Below, piece by piece: positions 41,139 to 51,648 of a stretch of DNA of 64,000 nucleotides. The position numbers and the translations under genes were made by a program. Position 1 is the stretch's first letter; every line of letters starts with the position of its first letter. Under the pieces are notes generated by a model, which saw nothing but the letters and a program-made list of their open reading frames with translations, made no database searches and was not told the DNA's origin. Source of the DNA: Thecaphora thlaspeos (lineage: Eukaryota; Basidiomycota; Ustilaginomycetes; Urocystidales; Glomosporiaceae); NCBI GenBank assembly GCA_900291925.1, contig UWYS01000001.1:186001-250000 (forward strand), given 5' to 3'.

Positions 41139-43517
41139 ATGTCGATGCTCTCCTCGCTAGCCGTCAACTTCGGCCGTGTGGCCACTTTCATCCAGGTCCT
41201 CTTCTACCTTCCACTAGCCCTCGACATTGCCGGGCAGGATGCCTTTCTCGCACTTTCCGCCTCGCTCGCCTCCTACTACTTCTTCCTCTCCACCGTCCAC
41301 CTCCTCACCCGGCGCACCAGGCTGACATGGATCGGGCAGACGCTGGCCATCTTTCAGTTCGTCGTCATCCCCGCCTGCCTGCTTGTCTGTTGCAACGTCT
41401 ACAGCCCGCCATCCGCCACCATCTTCCCGCCGCGTCAGTCGGAGCTAGGCGGAAATGTACGCAGCACTGGCACCGTCGTCGGTGCGCTCATCCACTCGGC
41501 GCGCGGCTCCGACGCCATGGCAGGCTTCGGCTTCGATGGAGCTTCGACGGGCTCGGCCACCCTCGACTCGCTTATCCGAGCTTCGGCCGCCGTCTTCTTC
41601 TACCTGGCACGCCGCGTGCCCGGATGGTGGCACACGCTGCTGCGCTTCTCGAGCCCGCTCTTTTCGCTGCTCGAAGGCGTGGCCTCGCTGCTCGTGATCC
41701 AGTCGATCGCATCAACGAGCAGATACATCATCGCGTCGTCGCTCGTCGCCCCGTCGATTAGGTATCAGACGCAGAGTCCGGCCTCGGCGGCTGCCGCGAC
41801 TGCGCCGCCTCGCAGACGTTGGTTCTCCGATACGCTCATCTTCCGATCGCTCTCGTCGCTCGGCTTTGGCGCCTCCGAAGTCTGGCAGATTTTTTTCCTG
41901 CTGATCAGCGCGACGATTTATGTCTGCGCCGCCCTCGCCCTCTACGTCGGCTTCGAAGGCGCGACAAAGGATCGGCCTGGCACGGCCGCCGCAATCGCCA
42001 CCAGCGTTACCAGCACCATCTGGCTGACGGTGATCGCCTTCGCCATTCAAAAGGGCCACGTCTTGGAAACGGCGCTGATGTTCGCATACGTTGTCTTCAA
42101 CATCTATAGTCTGGGTCCGTCCTTTTCCATTACACACGACCCAATTTCGCTGATCCGGTCATTCAAGGTCAACACCCACGGCGCATCCTTTGTGGAGTCG
42201 CTGCCGTCGTCACTCCAGGCGCCACTTCCCTCCAAGATTCTCCAGGCGCTGGGCATGCTGCTCGAGGTCATTGCGCACTGGCTGGGGCAGAGCGTCGACT
42301 TTCTCAATGCGGCCGGGGCGGCGCTGCCGAAGAGCGTCATCGTCTCGCTCGTCTACCGCCTGATGGTTCTCTACGCTGCCAGCAGGATCCTCCCGATGCT
42401 CAAGGGCCGAGTCGCGCCTGCGCGGTCGAGGTACGAGGAGAGCGGACCGACGCGGTGCGGAAGCTGGGGGACCACCAGCGGGAGCCGAAGTGGTCGCGGC
42501 GGCAGTTCGGGCGACCAGGGTGCGCAGCACGACGGAAAGAAGGCGGTCGATGGAGCGGCATGGGACGCTCGACGACGCAATTGGCAGCGCGACGAGACGT
42601 CGAGCGAGACCGAATCCGCCTCTTCCGAATCGGGCGAGAGCAAAGCCGAGGTGGAAGAGTACGAGGAGGAGGCGTGGGACGAGGACGAAGGGCGGTGGAT
42701 CCTACAGAAGCGGAGAAGGACCATCCGTCGCAGGCGGCGCTCATCACGGAGCTGCTACGACGACCAAGGCTTCGAAAGCGAGAGCGGGAGCGAGGACGAG
42801 GACGAGGCCTTCTCGGAGGACGACAGCGGGATCACCTACAACGAGGATGAGGCAACGCTACGCAAGGCCGAAGTCGATCAACTTGTCAAGGGCGAGACGG
42901 CGATCGTGGAGGAAAATGATCCGGCGCGGGTCAAGGGATCGTCGCCGCCGGCGGCCGTCGAAGCGTTTATCGAGCAGCTCGACGGACCGTCATCACCACC
43001 AGCTGCTGCCCCTGCGCCATGGGTCCGTCCCGCAGCGAGCAGCGATTCAGCAACGGCCAAGAAGCGATCCGGCACGAACAAAGCCTCGCGCACAAAGCCG
43101 GGACGACTAGACGACCTCCAGACTCCTCTGCCGTCGACCGCGTCACCATCCGCATCTCGCTCTCGCAAACGTCGCCGCGACGCCTCGGGGTCCTCTTCCA
43201 CCACCTCGTCCATCCTGCACCGTCGTTCCTCTAAACGACGCCACCGCTCCTCACCCACCGCCTCGATCTACGAAGACGACGACGACCTCGAGGCAGAGGA
43301 GCAGGAACCGTTTGGCGCGTTTGTCAGCATCATCATTGGCTACGCGCGCTTCCTGCTCATCGCCGTCTACAGCCATCTGCTGCTGCTCGATCAGAGCCAT
43401 CAGATCTACTGGAGATTCTTGACCGTCGGGCTCACGTTGTCGCTCTGGGGCCTGGAGCTGGCCATCAGCACCGACGACGTCGATGTAGGTGGCGGTGGGG
43501 AAATGTTGGCGAGGTGA
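41139..43517 (+). CDS. ICE2: ICE2-family ER membrane protein
   Basis: A single exon encodes 792 residues from the ATG at 41139 (upstream the frame opens only with a TTG). The start SSLAVNFGRVATFIQVLFYLPLALDI and then ASYYFFLSTVHLLTRRTRLTWIGQ match the Ice2 N-terminus. About eight hydrophobic helices fill residues 10-430, including WQIFFLLISATIYVCAALAL and ALMFAYVVFNIYSLGPSFSI. Ice2 shapes cortical ER, aids its inheritance and links lipid droplets to the ER. From about residue 440 a cytosolic charged region (acidic, then RRR-rich, then Ser-rich) of about 290 residues is added. A final pair of helices (ARFLLIAVYSHLLLLDQS; WRFLTVGLTLSLWGLELAI) closes the protein, so the disordered block is an internal loop. 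Confidence 0.85.
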   Translation: MSMLSSLAVNFGRVATFIQVLFYLPLALDIAGQDAFLALSASLASYYFFLSTVHLLTRRTRLTWIGQTLAIFQFVVIPACLLVCCNVYSPPSATIFPPRQSELGGNVRSTGTVVGALIHSARGSDAMAGFGFDGASTGSATLDSLIRASAAVFFYLARRVPGWWHTLLRFSSPLFSLLEGVASLLVIQSIASTSRYIIASSLVAPSIRYQTQSPASAAAATAPPRRRWFSDTLIFRSLSSLGFGASEVWQIFFLLISATIYVCAALALYVGFEGATKDRPGTAAAIATSVTSTIWLTVIAFAIQKGHVLETALMFAYVVFNIYSLGPSFSITHDPISLIRSFKVNTHGASFVESLPSSLQAPLPSKILQALGMLLEVIAHWLGQSVDFLNAAGAALPKSVIVSLVYRLMVLYAASRILPMLKGRVAPARSRYEESGPTRCGSWGTTSGSRSGRGGSSGDQGAQHDGKKAVDGAAWDARRRNWQRDETSSETESASSESGESKAEVEEYEEEAWDEDEGRWILQKRRRTIRRRRRSSRSCYDDQGFESESGSEDEDEAFSEDDSGITYNEDEATLRKAEVDQLVKGETAIVEENDPARVKGSSPPAAVEAFIEQLDGPSSPPAAAPAPWVRPAASSDSATAKKRSGTNKASRTKPGRLDDLQTPLPSTASPSASRSRKRRRDASGSSSTTSSILHRRSSKRRHRSSPTASIYEDDDDLEAEEQEPFGAFVSIIIGYARFLLIAVYSHLLLLDQSHQIYWRFLTVGLTLSLWGLELAISTDDVDVGGGGEMLAR

Positions 43518-44127
43518 TGTGGACTCGGCGAGGCGAGGCGAGCGCTTGTGTGGGATTTCATCGTCTTGTAATATACCTTTGTTCTCCCTAGATGCCAAGG
43601 ACTGGCTGCAAGCACACACAACCGTAGCACAATGGGCGATTGTTCAAGAAAGTCATCCCGGTTCGAAAATGTATGTATGAGAGTGGGTGGGTACGACGGC
43701 GTCCAAAGGGGCGAAGCTCGTACGCGATGTAGCTCCCGTACTCTGTGAGCTGAAATCAGGGAAGGACTGGCCAAGGACCTATCCGGGGACGATACGGTAA
43801 CGAGGGCGGGAAAGACTTCGCCTTCGAGTTCTATCCTTTATCCATGCCGATGCGGTGCGTGGCAGTACTGTTTGTGGCGTGCGCCTTGGTGGATCAAGCG
43901 CAGCTGGTAGCATGTTGCGACGCGGGGAGACAAGTCAAGCTGCGTACACATCATTCCCCCCCCTTTCTTCCCTCCCACTACGTCAAAACCATACCCGCGC
44001 GCACGGAAAGATGGCATCTGGTTCGTCGATACCCGGCGACAGGGCTCGACAGGCTGGTCGATGGCGCCATGAATAAGTCTGATTACAAGAACTGGGATGT
44101 GCTGCTTTTACACTTTCGCGGGCGGCT
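43518..44127. other. Convergent intergenic region
   Basis: About 610 bp lie between the ICE2 and HSP31 stops. It is AT-richer than the genes. No coding frame or RNA gene is supported. Confidence 0.5.
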
Positions 44128-45084
44128 TTAGGCGCTGACACCGAGACCCTTGAGCACCTCGCGAGCCAGACCGGCGGCCGAGGCGGGGTTCTGGCCGGCT
44201 GTGTGGGTGCGGAGTAGAGGTGTGCGGAGATGGACAGTGGCAAAGAGCGTACGAGGTCGATCAGCGACCATGCCGTCTTCCTGCGAGCGTTGCGACAAAC
44301 GAAGCAGTGGGACCCACTGATCAGCAGCTTTCCAGCGTTGTTGTCGACGACCACCTTCTCGTCCCAAGGGCTTGTCTTCTCAAAGATAGAACCGCGCTCC
44401 TTGAGCCTCGACTCGACCAGCCAGGGTACGGCCTTGGTGAGGCCGGCCTGCTCCTCCTCCTCGTTGGTGAAGCTGGTCAGCTTCCTACCATCGACCAGGT
44501 AGCCTCCGCTGCTGAGCTTGACATCGGCGAAGACGGCGGGGGCGTGGCAGACTGCGCTGGTGGGCTTGCCGCTTTCGTAGAAGGCCGTGATGAGGGCCTT
44601 GGAGGTCTCGTCGACCGGAAGATCGAAGCAGGGACCGTGGCCTCCCGGGTAGAAGATGGCGTCAAACCCGTCGGCCTTGCCGGCGAAGGACGAGAGGCGA
44701 GAAGTGTTGGAGACAAACTGCTGCGCCTCGGGGTCGTTGAGAAACTTGACGGAGTCTGCATCGTCCTTGAAGGCGTCGACGGAGGATTGGTCGAGCGGTG
44801 CCTTTCCTCCCGCGGGCGAGGCAGCGATCATCTCGACGTTGGCCGACTTGAAGATGTAGTAGGGATGGGCGATCTCGGGCAGGCTAGGAGGCGGGGAAAA
44901 CAAGGCAGAGATGGCAACAAAAATCAGCAAAGGAGCGCTCGAGCGGCGGTGCAAGGTCAGAGCAAGCAGAAGAGGGAGGGGAGGCGGGTGAGGCGACGAC
45001 GTACTAGTAGCCGGTGGGGTGGTCGCTGCCGATGAGCTTGGTGTGGGAAGTGAAGACGACGAGGATCTTCTTGTTGGCGACCAT
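44128..45084 (-). CDS. HSP31: HSP31-like DJ-1/PfpI superfamily protein
   Basis: Exons 45084-45005, 44883-44318 and 44198-44128 give 238 residues, the Hsp31 length. The first splice rebuilds HPTGYYLPEIAHPYYIF, the family signature with E30. The nucleophile is C139 in SAVCHAPAVF with H140 beside it; IFYPGGHGPCFDLP precedes it. The last splice gives LLITGQNPASAAGLAREVLK, the standard C-terminus. The E30/C139/H140 set matches yeast Hsp31, a glutathione-independent glyoxalase (methylglyoxal to lactate) and stress chaperone in the cytosol. All catalytic residues are kept, so the protein should be active. Reading any exon alone gives a wrong N- or C-terminus. Confidence 0.9.
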
Positions 45085-45816
45085 GATTGCTGCTGTGCGC
45101 GGGTGTGTGGAGAGAGTGGCGCTTGGGTGCGTGGAGAGAGTAGTGGCGCTTGGGGTGTGTGGGTGTGTGTGTGTGTAAGCGGTAGAGGGTGGAAAGCGGC
45201 GAGGAAGCGGGGAGGTGGCCTGTTTATATAGGCGAGCGTCGATGGGCGGGCAGGGCAGGCTTGCTTGTGCCTGTGTGTGCAGGTGGCGGCCGTGACAGGG
45301 CAGGCGTGGGGCGTGCGTACGTGCAGCTTGACGTCGACGGCAGCTCGACGTGGAGCGTGGCCCGCCCCTCCACCTCGTTTCTTAGTAACTGAAGTCGTAT
45401 GTTTGTATGTATGTATGTAGTTACTGTACTGTAGTACGTTAGTCTCGCTTGGCCGCGGCAGGCATCTGAATTCAAGATTGTCACAAACCCCGCTCGGACT
45501 TTACCACTTCGCCCTCGTCCTCGGTGCGCAGCGGTGTCACAGAGGAGCCAGAGCCAGCCCGAGCCAGCCAAGCCAATAAAACCATTCAAGTTGCGCTGAC
45601 CTCTCCGCTTCTTTACGGCAAGAGAATAATAATAAATGAAAGCTTTTTCCTCTGTTGACAAGCGCAGGGGCCAACACAACGGCCGGCCTCGTCGGACCGC
45701 CGTCGGACTGCAACATTCAACGGACCACCATCCTGCTCCACGCCCCACGCCCCGCCCCCCCCCACCATCTCTCCACCTAATTCTGCAGCGTTCCGCCTGC
45801 ACCCACTGCCGCCGCC
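45085..45816. other. Divergent intergenic region
   Basis: About 730 bp lie between HSP31 and the RNase H-like gene. It contains a GT-rich run (45150-45176) just upstream of HSP31 and a GTAT repeat near 45402-45417. I saw no gene. Confidence 0.5.
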
Positions 45817-47793
45817 ATGGCCGACTACCGCTACCTCGAAGCCTGGAAGAAGCCCATCACCTCCTTCTCCTTCTCCTTCTCCTCCTCTTCCTCCTCTCGC
45901 CCTTCTGCACCGTCGACCGCCAACTACGACAACAACAGCTACCAGGATTTCCTCCCAACCACACAGAGCACCGCCCCCGATGTCGCTTCCACCTCGCTCC
46001 AGATCCGCCTCGATACGCCCGGCGGCATCACATACGTTCCAGACGTGCTGAGCCAGCACAACTCCGCCAAGCGCCTCTTCATCCCCGCCACGCTCTCGCA
46101 AGGCGGCAGGGCGGACGAGTACGACTTCGCACAGGACATCACGACGCGCGGCCAGAAGAAGAGCACGCGCGCAGCAGCGGTGGGCGCCAAACAGGACGTT
46201 GACCGGAAGAGCGATGCTCCGACGGACGCACAGGCATATGCAGCCAGCATCGCCACGGCGCAGGGTGGCCAAGCAAAGCAGGTCAAGTTCGCCGAGAAGC
46301 CCTACGCGATATCGCAGGGCGATAGCGGCGACGCAGCGGCATCGACAACAACAAACGCAGACCAGGCGCCGAACGACGGCCACAGCGACACCACAGACGC
46401 CGCCTCGCTCTTCTCGACCAATACGGCTACCACCGTTCGTTCCAACTCGTCCCGCATGACGGCCATGACGCTCGCCGTCGATCCACAGCACGGCACGCTA
46501 CCACACAGCGTCTCCTCCAACGCCACCGTCACACACACAAAGCTACCTCCCAGTGTCGCCGGAGACGGGTCCGAGAAAAGACCATGGACCACGACGGAAT
46601 GGACGGGCCATCGGGCGCTCGATTGGCCCAGCCAACGCGAGAAGGAGGCCGGCATCACGAATGCCGAAGACGTCGGAGGTCAAGGCCGCTTCCCGCGTGC
46701 CGAGGAAATCGACCTCTTGCCCTCCTGGACGACGACGCCAAACGACGACGACGGAGCGAGCGTGCGTACCGCAACGACGGTCGGCGCGAGCAGCAGCCAC
46801 TTCCGACCGAGCGACCTCTTCGTTCCAGACCCGCGACCCTGGCGTCCGCTGAGGTACGTCCGCAAGGTGGATCCGAGACAGGTGCTATTGATGTGCGCCG
46901 GCACCACGTTGACCGCGGGCCAGGTGGCCGCCAACCGCATCGGCGGGATGGCGCAGAGCGACGCCGCTTCCATCAGGTCGTCAATCACCGCGGCTCCCTC
47001 GACGGCCCTAACGCATCAAGCGGCACGCAAGTCGATGATGAACTTTGGCAAGATGCCAGATTATGACTCGCTCGCCAGCCAGCTCTCGTCCGCGACGCTG
47101 TCCACCTTCGATGATATTGACGAGGTCCGAGGAGGGTTAGGCTTTGTCTTCTGTCCGATCTCGAACCCCAGCTCGTCCTCTTCCTCTTTGTCGTCGCGTC
47201 TCGAGACCAACTTTTCGCGCCGCCTCGAACGACCTCCCGAGCTAGCCAACACGACCAAAAAGCGTGCCGGTCTCCGCAGCGTGCTGGCGGCGCTCGAGTA
47301 CCAGTGGTGGGAAGAAGAAGGCTTCGACAAGATCGTCATCGCGACGCACCATCGCTGGCTCGTCGAGGGCATCTCTCGCGACATCTGGCAGTGGCGACAC
47401 GACGACTGGCGCCTGACGCGCGAAGGACCGCTGGGCATGCCCGGCGACAGCGTCCCGGACAGGGACCTGTGGGAGCTGCTCGACGGTGTCGTCAAGAAGT
47501 ACGAAGAGATTGACTGTACCGTCCGCTTCTGGTACGTTCCTCGGACGGAGAACATGGCGGCGTTCCGGCTGGCCGAGCAGGGCGCGACCAAGGACAACCA
47601 GCAGGCCGGGTTGGTGAGGTGGACCAAGCCGAAGCCAAAGGTGACCCAGCACCAGCCGGTGAGGCTGTTAAATGTGGGGATGGTGGCATCCCGGAAGGCT
47701 GATTCCCACGGCCAGGTCGGATGGAGTCAGTCCGAGTCATGCGACGACGGCGGCGGCGGCGGCGTCGGAGTCGGATCGGATGCGGGAGCGTGA
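45817..47793 (+). CDS. RNase H-fold protein lacking the catalytic acids
   Basis: A single exon encodes 658 residues. Residues 1-340 are Ser/Thr/Ala-rich and look disordered. From about 350 the chain follows the fungal RNase H-like pattern: RQVLLMCAGTTLTAGQ (first strand), GGLGFVFCPISNPS, KRAGLRSVLAALEYQWW, GFDKIVIATHHRWLVEGIS, WRLTREGP...DRDLWELLDGV, VRFWYVPRTENMAAFRLAEQGA. In active relatives these blocks hold TDGAC, RAELRAV, ATDSEYV and N.EAD. Here the four acids are replaced by A361, G485, H511 and F583. A roughly 65-residue insert splits strands one and two. The fold assignment is by pattern reading. The protein is probably a binding or scaffold protein, not a nuclease. It converges on MCP1, with 107 bp between the stops. 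Confidence 0.75.
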   Translation: MADYRYLEAWKKPITSFSFSFSSSSSSRPSAPSTANYDNNSYQDFLPTTQSTAPDVASTSLQIRLDTPGGITYVPDVLSQHNSAKRLFIPATLSQGGRADEYDFAQDITTRGQKKSTRAAAVGAKQDVDRKSDAPTDAQAYAASIATAQGGQAKQVKFAEKPYAISQGDSGDAAASTTTNADQAPNDGHSDTTDAASLFSTNTATTVRSNSSRMTAMTLAVDPQHGTLPHSVSSNATVTHTKLPPSVAGDGSEKRPWTTTEWTGHRALDWPSQREKEAGITNAEDVGGQGRFPRAEEIDLLPSWTTTPNDDDGASVRTATTVGASSSHFRPSDLFVPDPRPWRPLRYVRKVDPRQVLLMCAGTTLTAGQVAANRIGGMAQSDAASIRSSITAAPSTALTHQAARKSMMNFGKMPDYDSLASQLSSATLSTFDDIDEVRGGLGFVFCPISNPSSSSSSLSSRLETNFSRRLERPPELANTTKKRAGLRSVLAALEYQWWEEEGFDKIVIATHHRWLVEGISRDIWQWRHDDWRLTREGPLGMPGDSVPDRDLWELLDGVVKKYEEIDCTVRFWYVPRTENMAAFRLAEQGATKDNQQAGLVRWTKPKPKVTQHQPVRLLNVGMVASRKADSHGQVGWSQSESCDDGGGGGVGVGSDAGA

Positions 47794-47900
47794 CAGAAGG
47801 CGTGTAGGGGCAGAGGGAGTTGGACGGCGCAAGGACGTAGCACAACATCGGCTTTGTATGTCAAAAATCGGCGGTGAATGAAGATACGATCAGCCTTGCC

Positions 47901-48927
47901 TTATGCGCGCAGCGAAGTCGTCCCGAAGCCAGCCCTTCTATAGCATTCCGTGACCCTCCTCTCCATCGCACCGACCAGACTCCAACTCTTTCCATCGTCG
48001 TTCAACTGTGGCGCGAGCGCCGCCAACCCAGCCAGCAGCAGCGTCATGATCGTCGCAGCTAGGCTCTTTGTCTTGCTGCCGATTCTACTCGGTGCACGTT
48101 TCCTCCACCTTGCTATGACCCTGATGGTCCCTGTCGTGGTGTGAATGCCGATGGCAGCGATAAGAGCAGTGTAGAGTGTAGTGGTGAGGAAGGGAGAGAC
48201 GTGCAGACCGTACGAGACGAAGCTGTAGTCGAGCTCGGACGGGGAGAGGGCAGAGATGGGAGAGGTGGAGAGAGAGGGGAGAAGACGGTTGAGTAGGATA
48301 TGATGTCCTACGAGCGGGATGAGTAGGTGACCTGTGAGGGTGTGTATTGAGGAACGAATGGGTGGAGGCGATGACGCTGCATACGCTGTTGGTGCAGAGG
48401 GGGTCGCCATGTCTCGTGTCGAGGAAGAGACGGTCAAGAGAGAGAGCAGTCGTTTCGAAGCTGCCGATAAGACGTGGACGCCCAACGCAGCGTACAGGAT
48501 CGGTTCAGTCACTGCGAATTGGTAGTACACCCTCCCGAGGAGCTGTAGGGAATCCGCATAGCTTGATAGCTGTCAATACCCACCTTCCACGTTTGGCCAT
48601 GTTATCTGGAACGGAGGAGGTAGGAAGTGTGAAACTCACCATCAATCGACTAGCAGTATCCACAGCCTCATCCACGCCTCCACCTTTCAAGCTGAGCGTC
48701 GAGAGCACCTTGCCCACGCCGACGACGAGAGGTGGCGCAAGATGAACGCATAGAAACGAACCAAACACCCCCGCTGAGACGTGCGATGCCGTCGTGATGT
48801 GGTAGAGGAGGGAGTTGCGAAAGGCAGGCTGGAGCGGGTACTTGTTCCGACCTGTCTTTTGAGAGGGTGAAGCCGAGCGTCGTGAAGGGCTTGGGGAGGA
48901 TACGTCGGAAGCGTTCACTGTGTCCAT
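47901..48927 (-). CDS. MCP1: MCP1-family mitochondrial membrane protein
   Basis: Exons 48927-48640 and 48542-47901 give 309 residues; the join reads TASRLMLLGRVYYQFAVTEPILY. Predicted helices are near ITTASHVSAGVFGSFLCVHLA, VTEPILYAALGVHVLSAAS, HTLTGHLLIPLVGHHILLNR, FLTTTLYTALIAAIGIHTTTG and TIMTLLLAGLAALAPQL. The arrangement, with conserved histidines in helices one, three and four, resembles Mcp1, the outer-membrane protein that suppresses ERMES mutants and recruits Vps13 for lipid transfer between mitochondria and vacuole. The N-terminal 35 residues are Ser/Pro-rich; Mcp1 uses a Pro-x-Pro motif there, but no clear one is seen here. Confidence 0.75.
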
Positions 48928-49656
48928 GGTGTCAGTAGTGCGGTCGTTGGGCGAGAGTCAGGATGTAGGATCCAGCATGGCGGGCAAGGACTTGGATAGA
49001 GAGGTTCAAGACGAAGCGCAAGAAAGTGCACGGTGTAGTGGGACGAAAGCGTGGACCTTGCCTGAGCTCTCTTTCCCCCTCCCTCCCCTTCCGTCTCTTC
49101 GTGCCGAACGACCGTGCCGATGTCCCCGATCGGAGTGTACAGTAACTTAGGGGTATTTTGCAACAGTACCTCGCTTCACCTTGCTTGTCAAGCCGCCAAA
49201 GTCCAGCGATCAATTCAGCGTCCCGATGTTTGCAAGCTCGCAAAATATATGCATTCTCCAGGAGCGACCTGTGAGACGCACAGCACAGACCACCGCCCTC
49301 CCAGAGGGTCTTGACGCCCAGCTGACCCCACAAGAGCCAGGCAGGAGCAGTCCGTCCGAGCTTGGGAAGAAGACCATGCCACGGCATCGCGCTGCCAGAC
49401 AAGGGTTCACCGTCTTGCCAGCAGCAGAAGCAGATCGCCGCTCCGCAATGCCCTTGTTCACACAGTCGCCGCGGTAAATTCAATGAGCACCAGCTCAAAG
49501 CACCGCCAGAGAGTCGCCTCAGAACACACTGTTCAATCTCGCATTGCGACCAACGGCACTGAACACGGCGATCGTGGAGACCTCTTTTGTAGCATTGCTG
49601 GCTAGGTGGGCGCTGCTGCCGCCGGTACCGCTGAGGCGGCTTCAATCGGAATCTGC
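48928..49656. other. Intergenic region between tandem minus-strand genes
   Basis: About 730 bp hold the MCP1 promoter and the E2 3' end. A long minus-strand frame (to 49735) overlaps the last E2 exon and introns and has no motif. Confidence 0.45.
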
Positions 49657-50885
49657 TCATGCCGATGCGTACTGTCGGAGCAGGAAGGGGTTTGTGAAAG
49701 GTAGACGAAAAGAAAGACAGGCTGAACGTCAGCACAACCGCCAGCTGTCTTCCGAGTGGACAGGGAACCTCTCACTACCCCATACACACTTTCTTGGCGT
49801 GCTCTTGTGCTGTCTTGTTGAACTTGGCCCTGTCGGTGTTGTAGACCTCGGCTGCAGGCGTTGAAGGATGCAGAGGTCACTCCCATCAGCCAGGCGTTCG
49901 CAACGTGATGCCAGACTGTCCCGGGAGATCGCAGCGGGGGGCGGACACTCACCAATCGAAGCCACCAGAGCGTCGTCCGGGTTAGGCTCCTCGAGCAGTT
50001 GCAGGATCGACATGAGGACTGCCGCAGGGCAAGAGTGGCAGACAGTGACAGAGAGCCGAGAGAAGCGGTCAGCGTCTATCCACAGCGACTATGATACGCT
50101 AAATCCCGCCGATGCGCTGCTGGTTCTCACTTGTTGCCGCTTTTGTCGAAGGCTTCCATGCCTCGGACTTCAGGATCCCGACACAGAGGTCTGCAGGTCG
50201 ATACCATGGGCGGATGACGGAAGCCAAGGCAATAGGGTGAGCACAGGATCTCTCGCTGGTCTTCACGCAATACATCGGCTCCCCTGGCTCACTTCCGCCC
50301 TCGTCGACGTTGGGGTGGTAGATCGGGGTAGCAAATCGGACCTTGGGACCCTTAAAGGGGTACTCGATGGGGAAGTCAACGTCGACCAGGAAGGTGCCGC
50401 CTGCATATGGACTGCTGGCCGGGCCTTCGAGCTTGGCCGTCCACTTGTAGATGTTGTCCCTGCGAGGTTGCGGGGAGGGAAGGGTCAGGGAAGCGGGGTC
50501 AGAACAGCATTGCATCGGATCGGATCATGTTGGTTTGGTCAGCCCTTATCTGCGACTTGCCCTTGGCGAATAGAGAGCGGCGAGGTCAGGCTCGACATGG
50601 ATATACCTACTCTTTCGGCTCGATGGCTGTAGGGGAGATGGCGGGTCAAAGGGAGCGTAGGCGGAGGCGAAGTCAGCGGATGGATGCCGGGAAAGACGCC
50701 ACGACGAGACGAGGACGGGTGGGGACTCACTGATCCCAGGAACAGGCTCGTTGCTCAGCTCGGTCAGCTCCTGTTACGATGCGGTCAGGGCGATGAGAGG
50801 AGACGAAAGGTGAGCGGGGCGACAGGTGGGCCGAGGGGAGCAGAGGGTCTCGGCGCACCTTGGTGATTCGCTTCTTGCTGGCCAT
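49657..50885 (-). CDS. Ubiquitin-conjugating enzyme E2
   Basis: Eight exons (50885-50859, 50770-50731, 50626-50611, 50459-50293, 50190-50131, 50018-49953, 49851-49790, 49671-49657) join into 150 residues, the size of a minimal E2. The spliced order gives MASKKRITKELTELSNEPV, DNIYKWTAKLEGPASSPYAGG, DFPIEYPFKGPKVRF, then IYHPNVDEGGNLCVGIL with the active-site cysteine. EAWKPSTKAATILMSILQLL, EEPNPDDALVASIAEVY and TAQEHAKKYASA complete the fold. The HPN motif is intact. Its LCVGIL...EAWKP block is between the UBE2D and UBE2L types, so I do not name the ortholog. The gene is far more intron-rich than its neighbours. It is head to head with the senescence-domain gene. Confidence 0.88.
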
Positions 50886-51648
50886 GGTGACGACGAGAGC
50901 AGAGGTTGAGGCTGCGTTGGTAGGAGGCGAAGCAGAGTCTAGAGGCGGTGTGCGAGAAGGCGATGAAATGTTGGAAGGAGGGGAGAGATGGTGTGGAAGG
51001 GGGCGGAGGTGCAGCGAGGGAAGCCCTGCAGATCAACACACAGAAGCGTCAAGAAATGCGTGCGCCGTTGCCTGCGCCGTCCTGCTGCTGCGCTGTTCGG
51101 GCTTGGGCTCGGGCTTGGGCTTGGGCTTGGGCTGGTGCGCTCGCCTGAGCGCGGCCACTCGAGCCAAACGCCTCCGAGGACTCAGACTCAGACTCAGACT
51201 CAGACTCGATCACGACGCCTGCCATTTGCCAGGTGATGCAGGCTTGCAGCAGGCACCAGGCAACGCGCATGGACGGCTCTTTCGCTGGGCTGTGCTCGAC
51301 AGACGTAAAAATGGCCGCGCCCTCCACCTGCCTGCCGCGTGCCTTGATGCTCGCCGCTGCTGGCCGCCGCCACTGCTGGCCGCCGCCGCTTCTCTTGGCA
51401 GCCCGTCCTCGCGCACCGACCACCCCCCCCACACACACGGGCTTGGTGAATTATTCTTGGCCTGGCCGTCGCCCTGCCGGTCGTCGCCGCCACCGAAGTC
51501 GTCGTCCCTATAAGCTCTTGCCCTCGCCACCTTTCTCCTTACCCACCACCGTCATCCCATCCCTTTCCATCCCATTCCCACCCTCACCCCTCGACCCGCA
51601 ACTCATCTGCCCCCCCTTCCTCCAACAACCGCCGCCGATCCCACGACC
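50886..51648. promoter_or_regulatory. Shared promoter region of E2 and senescence-domain genes, with hexamer repeats
   Basis: About 760 bp separate the two divergent start codons. It contains GGGCTT-type hexamer repeats (about 51098-51134) and four CTCAGA units (51181-51204). The stretch just before 51649 is pyrimidine-rich on the plus strand. Frames here are repeat-driven and unsupported. Confidence 0.5.
51181..51204. repeat. CTCAGA hexanucleotide tandem repeat, 4 copies
   Basis: Four tandem CTCAGA units lie in the divergent promoter region, about 50 nt after a run of GGGCTT-type units. Confidence 0.85.

Noticed and set aside
45613..46491. 292-codon minus-strand frame with hydrophobic-looking stretches
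   Set aside because: It overlaps the start of the RNase H-like gene; its Cys/Val/Arg-rich composition is the shadow of Ser/Thr/Ala codons on the other strand.
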